In this document: positions 57,055 to 64,000 of the stretch, one piece after another
Layout: each line of letters opens with the position of its first letter
Position numbering within the stretch: the stretch's first letter is position 1
Assembly: GCA_964030475.1 (NCBI GenBank)
Contig: CAXIPT010000001.1
Coordinates: forward strand, 20,684,353-20,748,352
Direction: 5' to 3'
Origin: Tethya wilhelma
Lineage: Eukaryota > Porifera > Demospongiae > Tethyida > Tethyidae
Length of the DNA: 64,000 nt
Program-made: the position numbers and the translations under genes
The notes under the pieces: model-generated
Seen by the model: the letters and a program-made list of their open reading frames with translations, nothing else
What the model was told of the DNA's origin: nothing
Database searches by the model: none

Positions 57055-58690
57055 CTATAACGGTTGTCCCCAGAAGTCTTGATCACAAAGACCATTATGG
57101 ACATTTATAGTAACGAAACACCTGACAACCCAGGCCGCGTAAAAAGCTATAAACACTGCTACAAGGAAATACCCTATTATTCCAAACAGCAGGGCAGTCA
57201 TTGACAGACCAACGGCAACTTTGGAGTAAAATTTCCCACGAGAGTAGAGTCCTTTTTTTGAAGATAAAGAGGACTGTATATGTATGGAAAGATTGGTATA
57301 TAACTTTCAAAACAGTTTGAAAACACGTAATTATACATCTATTCAGCACCATTGCACTATGCAACAATCATACTGTACATGCACATATACTATGTAGCTC
57401 CAAATTTTTGTGGCAAAAATTTCCTGAAAAGTCTGTCTTCGCTGTTTTGAACTAATTTTCGTGAATCACGATCTCTAAAATTATATTAGTAATATATAAT
57501 TTTCGTGGAGAAAATTTTCATGATATAGATTTACGGTAAAATCACGAAATTCCCGAAAATATTGTGCCACGAAAATTTGGCCATATGGTACATAGCAGCT
57601 GAAAATATTGATGGGAATTTTAGTTGACGGTATACGTATGGTACTGAGATTCAATTCAATCTTGTCACAAATCATCACTGATGCGAGTGACAAAATCATT
57701 TAGTTTATTTGTTGTGATGCTGGTGACCTACTAAAATTGTATTCCAGTCTGGCTATGTGAAACCACAATAAAGCTGGGCATTCTTCGGCAAAGACAGACT
57801 TTTCACAAACTTTTTGAACCACAAAAATTTGGAGCTATACGGTATAATAATTGTGATGATGAAATTACAGTTTTGAGCTAATTTTCGCAAATCACGATCT
57901 CTGAAATTATATTGCCGATATACGGTTTTCTAAATTTACGTGGAGAAAATTTTCGTGATATACGGTCAAATCACGAAATTCACGAAAATATTGTACCACG
58001 AAAATTTGGAGCTCTACGGTATGTCAGAGGAAGCCATCAAGGCTACAATGTTGCAGTGAATGTAACTTCCTGCCTTCAATTTGAAATCTACAATTTAATT
58101 TGTAGATGTATCCACATGCATATATACATGACTACATGTACTTGCGTCTATTCAATAGCTCCCTTTTTTGGAAATTTACCCCTATTGCATGCCATGCAGG
58201 TGGCAACCTATACTATATAGTCTCTAGTATTTAAATTTACTGAATATTACTAGGGATTAATTTTAGCTACTTTTTCACTTGAAATATAAATTACCATTTA
58301 TTTGTAGATATAGTTTTCAATTATTTCCATACTTTGGTAGTTTTTGTTACTAGTTAACTAAAACAACAGTTCATGGTACTAAAGAGTGTCAAAGAAAGTG
58401 GGGCATACTGTACCATACTCCTTGCATAAAAAGCACAATGATTATCATGCACTGTGACATGCACTTACCATAACAGACATGACGACACCAGGTATTGAAA
58501 AGATCAATGTAATCACATTAAAAAATCCACACCCTATTGCAATCATCAGGGTGAACACCAAGAAGTCGTGTGGATAAAGCTTCCTGGGTAGACTGGGTAC
58601 CGGTGTCAAAACAGTATAGTTAGATTGTCTGACTGCGGCAGGGTGTGTGGCTGGTGGATCAGCTTCCAATACATACTCAGGCGGTTTATC
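57055..58690 (-). CDS. CD225/IFITM-like protein D3 (first exon not found)
   Basis: Exons (5' to 3'): 58690-58469 and 57273-57055, both phase 0, giving 146 codons plus stop. Exon 2 opens DKPPEYVLEADPPA (PPxY) and continues LPRKLYPHDFLVFTLMIAIGCG through IPGVVMSVM. Exon 3 gives KKGLYSRGKFYSKVAVGLSMTALLFG, then the second hydrophobic helix, and ends CDQDFWGQPL. It is nearly identical in plan to D1 and has no frame damage. No ATG exon with a compatible donor was found between 58690 and the LINE fragment at 58857, so either a distant first exon exists or the LINE insertion removed it. Confidence 0.65.
57390..58022. repeat. CCGTATA-type MITE copies in D3 intron
   Basis: Two or three overlapping copies are present: TAGCTCCAAATTTTTGTGGC at about 57396; AATATTGTGCCACGAAAATTTGG at about 57559; TTTGGAGCTATACGGTA at about 57828; and ATTGTACCACGAAAATTTGGAGCTCTACGGTA ending at about 58022. 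They share TCACGATCTCTGAAATTATATTG. Confidence 0.6.
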
Positions 58691-58856
58691 CTGCAGCAAT
58701 AGGTGTGATTAATATTACACTCTTGACGCGGTTGACGCGCGTTAAACATGATCATGAGTTTGCAAGTACACACAGTGAAGTGTTTACATTACTACACAAC
58801 ATTCCTCGTCAACAGGAGCAGAGGAAAGACGAAGGCATCTCAGAGTGCTCCCAACA

Positions 58857-59835
58857 GTAAAATCGAACACATGCTGATTACCATGCACAGCTGATTACCA
58901 CAGAAGTTGAAAGGTGCAGATCGCAGATTAGGAACAGGAAAAAGACAGAAACAAATGAGCTGGGTTTTAGAAGCATTAAAAATAAGGTTGTAAGCACGAG
59001 CAAAATCTTCACAGACATTCAATTGAATGCAAAGAGCACTAGGAGAGGGTGCTAGAAGAACAACACAAAGAACAGTGAAGAAAAAAGCAACCAGCACCAA
59101 CTGGCCTCGAGCGTGCGCCGAATAAAAGTTCATCAATATAGATGGTAAACAAAATAGGTGAAAGTACACCACCTTGCCTGATCATAATGCCACCATTAGA
59201 AACAGAAAAGGGAGCAGAGAGGGAGGAATTCCATTTAACTTGAAGAGACTGCTATTAAAACCAAGAAAGAAGGAATCTAACCAGAGGCTTAGGTAGCTCA
59301 CGGTCAAGGAGCTGCTGAAACAACGTGACATGATTAACCCGATCAAAGGTTTTATCAATCCAAGACAAGAACGGCCATTGTCCCTCTCATAGGTGAACAG
59401 AACATCCGACTGAAAGATCAAATCAGCAGATGTAAAATTAAACTCATCCATAAATGATATACGAGCAGGTGATCCCGATTCACAGAACACCGCTTAAAAT
59501 CAACATTGAAATCACCAACAATGACAAGATTGTCAAAAGATATAGTATCAATGAAGCCACCGAGTTAACCAAGAGTTTCGAGAAAAAGATCATAAGAAGA
59601 AATGGTTCCGTAATCAGTTGGTAAATATATATACAGACACCTGGCAAAAAGCGTGGACAAAGTTTGAGTTAGATTTAACGAGATGGCACAGAATCTTGTG
59701 GAAGAAGTGTTGTGAAACTTAAGATAGGGGAAGAGTGAATTATTGAACAAAATGGCACTGCCACCAAAAGGCCTACCAGAGCCTGGATAATCTGCAAATC
59801 ATCCATACCACTAACTCAAACAGAACAGAAGTTAG
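58857..59835 (-). mobile_element. Decayed LINE fragment (endonuclease to reverse transcriptase)
   Basis: Read on the - strand, the 5' part has YLPTDYGTISSYDLFLETLG followed by sequence encoding a DNLVIVGDFN-like motif of an APE endonuclease. The middle resembles the start of an RT domain, and the 3' part has LLAPSPSALCIQLN and NLIFNASKTQLICF, as found after the YADD box. The frames are shifted repeatedly and the YADD itself is lost. Same family type as the fragment at 48.5-49.3 kb. Confidence 0.7.
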
Positions 59836-60041
59836 TGTTGAAATTGAGAGCATGCATGAAGATGATCACAAAGGAGCCAATGCTCTTGCAGAAAGCATAG
59901 ATCAAATGACCCATTATCAAGCAGGCTATATAGCAAAAAAAAAATTGTTCATCCTCTACAGTTATAGCTAAAGCACCTTACACTCTGAGCATTAGTGTTA
60001 GTGGGCGTGGCTTCCAAAAAATTTTCGCCGCGCTTCGCGTA

Positions 60042-60894
60042 CAGTGTTCCAAATGAAGAGAGCAAACTTTTTGAATTTGGGTTATTTGCCACTTAACCTA
60101 TCAATGCTGAGTAGGGTTGGGCTTTACATAATGTAATTAAATAATTTGATTACTGGAGAATTTAGTAAAAGATGGGCGGGGCTATCACGTGACACCTCTG
60201 CAGTTGTATGGGCTCTTTTATTGATGTGATTTTTAAAAAGTTTTTAGCATTTTTCTTCCACAAACCTTGGAGTTAAGCTCTCAATTTTCATTCCATGATA
60301 ATACCCCCTGAACTGCATCTTCACAGTAACTATAGGTTCTTAACTCAAAAGGTATTCTTCAAGATAACCAAAAAATCAAGTTTTAGAGGGGTAAAAGTTT
60401 TTAGCATTTTATTTCTGCAATCTTGTGAGTTAAGCTCTGATTTTTTAAAATAAGATAGAAGACATGTTGGTTTATTGATGCATGTAAAAGTTGAGCTCTT
60501 TGCACACTCTGCTTAGTGTTTAAGTTGAAGGAAAGTAGTTAGCCTGCAATACAGCCTTTTGGATGATGTAATATGATGTCATAAGTGTAGTGTGTAGTTA
60601 TCTGATGTCATTAACCACAACATGTTTACTATATAATGATGTGCAGCTGCTGTTATGTAATACGTAGTAAATTGTCATTTATTCATTGTGATGTCATCAA
60701 AATGGTGCTTGGATCATGGAATGTACTACTGCTATACTAAACTTTGCCAAAACTGCTGGCTATAGACCGCAAAAGCATTTTGGCAGTAGATTAATGCTTA
60801 AATAGTGAAATTTTGTGTGAAATTCAGCTCTATTTTGGATTGGGTAAAAATTCGAGCAAGATTAAAAAGTTTGCTCTCTTCATTTGGAACACTG
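60042..60894. mobile_element. 853-bp non-autonomous DNA transposon with 30-bp inverted ends
   Basis: TA-CAGTGTTCCAAATGAAGAGAG (and on to CAAACTTTTT) at the left is mirrored by AAAAAGTTTGCTCTCTTCATTTGGAACACTG-TA at the right. There is no transposase frame. TA duplication and CAGTG ends fit the Tc1/mariner-Tigger group. It is nested in an older element related to the one at 42977-43352, whose pieces flank it. Confidence 0.85.
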
Positions 60895-61890
60895 TACATT
60901 TTTTTTACAACCCCTGGCAGTAATCTCAGAATCCTGGATCCGCCCCAACTAGACTGTGACCCGAACTATCAGTATTAGTATGCCAGACCATAGATAATAG
61001 AGGCAATGGCCAGACTATAATATTATTATAGTAAGCATATCAGTAAGTTACTATATTAAATGCCAAACATACGAACAAAACTTAGGCATCACTTTCTAAA
61101 CTACCCTCGTTCCCAGGCTCTCTCTCGATCTCTCCCAGGGCCAGTGAATATTTATGCCTATTTTCAGCAAGTATTATTCAGGGAGAGAGCCTGGGAACGA
61201 GGCTATTCTAAACTTCGATCTCTGAACTCACCTGATCATCCATACTGCTGAGAGCTGTAGCTGGTGACTGAGTCTACAGTTAGCGATTCCGGGCAATAAT
61301 TTTTTAAGTATGCTAGATCTTGGTTGTCTTGATATTCTTTTTCTCCGGTAATTTCTGAGTAGAATGGTGTTTGTTCCATCAAAATTGGTTCTGTAAATCT
61401 CGAGATACAGTGAACAGTGCATGCACAACTTGAAACATTTTTTCTGCACACTTTTAAATAGAAAGTGTGGTACTATTTCCGGTATGATGTTAAAGTCAGC
61501 ATAACTTGGGAATACCTTTACCAAAAATGATGGAAGTTGGACCAAAATCTTTCTCGAAGTATGAAGAGTACTTTCAGCTACAGAACTGACGCTGGTAAAG
61601 AGGACAAGAGATTCTAAATAACAAGTATTTTGTACAAATAGCTAGCCTAAGCTAAACTTATTACACATCAGAGTCAGTAGAGTAAATTTCAGGCTATGTC
61701 AAGTTGATTAACTTTCTGCTTATATGGGAGTCTACTTCAGTACTGCAATTGTATGAATTAACTGTTTTCCCAACCAAACACTTATGCCTGAGTTGTATGT
61801 AGCTACATTGAAAACATGAAACTTTATTAAAAATGACTATAAATAAAAATAAACTGAGAATATTAAAACCGTTATTAAAAATCTCATCAA
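60895..61890. repeat. Intergenic, with foldback element at 61105-61202
   Basis: CCTCGTTCCCAGGCTCTCTC at 61105 is mirrored by GAGAGAGCCTGGGAACGAGG ending 61202, a short foldback MITE. Single or paired ends of the same family occur at 1818-1873, 39774, 40212-40303, 27955, 29946, 44886 and 49513. A - strand open frame at 61228-61545 has no recognisable domain. Confidence 0.65.
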
Positions 61891-64000
61891 TCAACACATA
61901 ATTTTCAAATCTCCTGCTATGAAGTCATCAAAAAGTTTATAAGTGTACACAGTATGGTCTTCATCATCATAAACGACATTGAACCATTCTGGAAATCCTG
62001 GTACTTGTGAAACCACCCTTCCATAATATGTTACAAGTTTATCATTCTCACTAAATGTTTGTTGAATATGCTTACCTACTAAGTTCACTTCTGACTCCAT
62101 ACCAGCTACTTCAGAATCAAGTTTAGCTTTATCTTTGTTCTGCTGACCAGCCTGTATTAGCTTTATTAGATTGTCTCGGAGCAAAGCTGAGTTGAATTGT
62201 CCTGTGCCTTTCTTTGAAAAACTATACACACCTCTGTCCAGTGGATATTTTTGCTGAAGTAAAGTCTTTCGAAATTTTAATTGGATTTTCAAGGCTTGAC
62301 GTTTTTTGGTTTCTGATTTAATTGGTTTTAGACCCATTTCAACATCTTGTACTGTTTGCCACAAGCCATACTGAATAATGTCTTCAGTTATTTTCTCTTT
62401 TTCTGCTAAAGCTCTTTGCTCTGCTGCTTCTTTTTCTCTTTGTCGTTTCTCCTGTGCTTGGACTCGCATCTGTGCAATTGATGCTAAGCGCTCTTGAAAG
62501 GTTTTTTTATGTACTGGTGCTAACTTTCTTGCTCTTTCCATCAGTTGTTTCACTTCTTCAGGGGACTTTGTAGCCATCCACTTCACTGTTTTGTTGTTAG
62601 AAAAAAGAATATGTGCTTCCAAAGAAAGAAGAGTGGAATTAGGTTTTTCTCTCAGTAGTCTATCAAGTTGAGCAAAGTCACGTTCACTTACAGTGTTTGT
62701 TTTCCTCACTGTAGTGGTTTCTGATCTCTTAGCTTCTGATGCAGAGGACTTCTGATCACTAATAACACTTTGAACTAATAATTCGAGTGACTTGAAGCAT
62801 GAAAGGACCATTTGTTCTACTAAAGGGTCCAGTGTTGATGGGGTAACTAACTCAGCCCAAATGGAATCTTTGATTATTTCAATCTCTGGAAAAGGAATAT
62901 GCTCTCCACTCATGAAGCCTTCAGCATTTTTGAAATCCTTCAAATATTTGTACAGCCTTTCGTAGCGGTTTTGCACTTCCAAAATGTGAATATCCGATTC
63001 CAAAATTCTCCATAGCGGGGTAGTGATGAATTTATCAATGAGACCTAATGTTTTACATCCAGCCAGATACAGATCATTACTTAGGTCTTCCAGGACTGCT
63101 TTTAGTAGTCTATTTGTAGTACCCCATACTTTTGTTAGAAAGTGTACCATATGTTTACGTAAATAGTACACACGAGCCCCATTTGCAAAAATTACATTGA
63201 ATCGATTTCCCTTGAAATGGACTAAAGGGTTTGAATCAATGCCTTCCCTCTTCAAATGTGTGCTGAATGGTAAAGAGCAACCAGATTTCTCATCTCCCCT
63301 TTTCTCGAATGCCTTGCAAGCTGTTCGTATCAATCTAACTGTTCCTGATTCTGCAGACTCATTTATGGTTGTTGTGGTGTGATGAGAATTTTCGAATAGT
63401 TTGAGTGTTTCTGATAAATGCTCTGCCATATTGACTACTAGATGCATGCCACAAAAGAACGGTTGTACATCTGTGTCATAGTCTGCTTTTCACTGTCAGT
63501 CAAACTCTCCCAGTTAGCTGTAACACTTGGAAGTACCTCAGCTCTGTATTCCATTAGCATAGAATTAAATGACTTCTGTACATTAGCTCGGTCTGACATT
63601 GTACTTTTGATCTTAGCAATGATGGTTTTTCCAATATCAGAAGAGCCCTCTTTGTGACCAGCTGTTTGTGATATTTCTTCCACAATATCTTGCAAAGTTA
63701 GGAGTGTAGCTTGAGCAGTTCCTGACTCAACCTCCTGCATATTATTAAATCAGTATAATAATTATTATATTAATAGTAAAATTAATAAGCAAGTTAATAC
63801 TGCAACCTATTAGTTAATAAGTAGTTGCAAGAATATTAATGCATGCATGCATTTATACACATGTATAATCATGCAGTATAGTGTATTATATCAATTTTAT
63901 ACCTGTAGACCAAGTGACAATGATCCCTCATCTGTGGTTACTTGATAACTGATGTATTTGTGTCCAAATTTTGTTGTGCCATCTGAGTGTAGTGTGTTGT
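61891..64000 (-). pseudogene. Multi-copy-type gene of unknown function, probably element-derived, frameshifted and 5' truncated by window edge
   Basis: Exons (5' to 3'): right edge 64000-63903 (LHSDGTTKFGHKYISYQVTT) and 63734-61891. The frame from 63734 runs through EISQTAGHKEGSSDIG and NWESLTDSEKQTMTQMYNR and stops at 63438. The continuation (MHLVVNMAEHLSETL...) is in another frame from about 63450. A single inserted base near CGTTCTTTTGTGGC would join them, so there is a one-base deletion or sequence error. The downstream part, about 510 residues, includes a Lys/Glu-rich coiled-coil stretch (MRVQAQEKRQREKEAAEQ) and a C-terminal YYGRVVSQVPGFPEWFNVVYDDED, which looks like a small chromo/SH3-like end. 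I believe such DGTTK-FG...SD(IG)KTI-type proteins form large families in invertebrate genomes, but I cannot name this one. Confidence 0.5.

Noticed and set aside
61228..61545. 105-aa - strand frame
   Set aside because: No recognisable motif, no splice context and no paralogue in the window.

Overview
This is a eukaryotic, intron-rich and fairly AT-rich window. It has compact genes with short introns, GT-AG splice sites, dense (CT)n and (CA)n microsatellites and many small DNA transposons. The mix of conserved metazoan genes (WDR83, the RAD23 N-terminus, PLAC8, CD225/IFITM-like genes, a Tigger transposase) with tandemly expanded unnamed families suggests an early-branching animal, most likely a marine sponge. 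That placement is inference; no marker gene proves it. Several runs of N show that this is a draft scaffold.

Left third (1-29 kb): a tandem family of + strand genes encodes two beta-trefoil-like domains behind a variable Pro/Gln/Tyr-rich N-terminus. Copies lie at 1210-6188, 11841-14411, 15662-19573 and, further right, 37285-41898. Exon boundaries and phases of the C-terminal nine exons are essentially identical among the four. A fifth locus (25888-29120) can be spliced in frame but keeps only a head and the last two exons. Between these genes lie an intact-looking Tigger-type transposon (6680-9828) that also carries a HIRAN-domain gene, a receptor-like single-pass membrane protein head-to-head with the second trefoil gene, and two intronless F-box/LRR-like paralogues on the - strand, one of them frameshifted.

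Middle (29.6-36.6 kb): four tandem - strand PLAC8-type genes of four exons each. The third carries a one-base deletion. The fourth trefoil gene follows at 37.3-41.9 kb.

Right third (42-64 kb): a cluster of CD225/IFITM-like two-membrane-segment genes with N-terminal PPxY motifs has been reshaped by palindromic repeats, LINE fragments and duplication. The intact copy is 42461-44570. One copy has its 3' half inverted (45 and 47 kb), and there are - strand copies at 50873-52154 and 57055-58690. A head-to-head pair, RAD23 (-, truncated here, with a tRNA-Thr nested in an intron) and WDR83 (+, complete, nine exons), lies at 52.9-56.6 kb. The 3' end of WDR83 is duplicated as a pseudogene at 50.1 kb. 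The window ends in a multi-copy, probably element-derived - strand gene with a frameshift.

Single N characters at 46953 and 52891 fall exactly at the odd junctions (the inverted exon and the RAD23 truncation), so both rearrangements may be scaffolding artefacts. All exon models are read by eye from splice sites, reading frame and paralogue comparison, with no transcript support.
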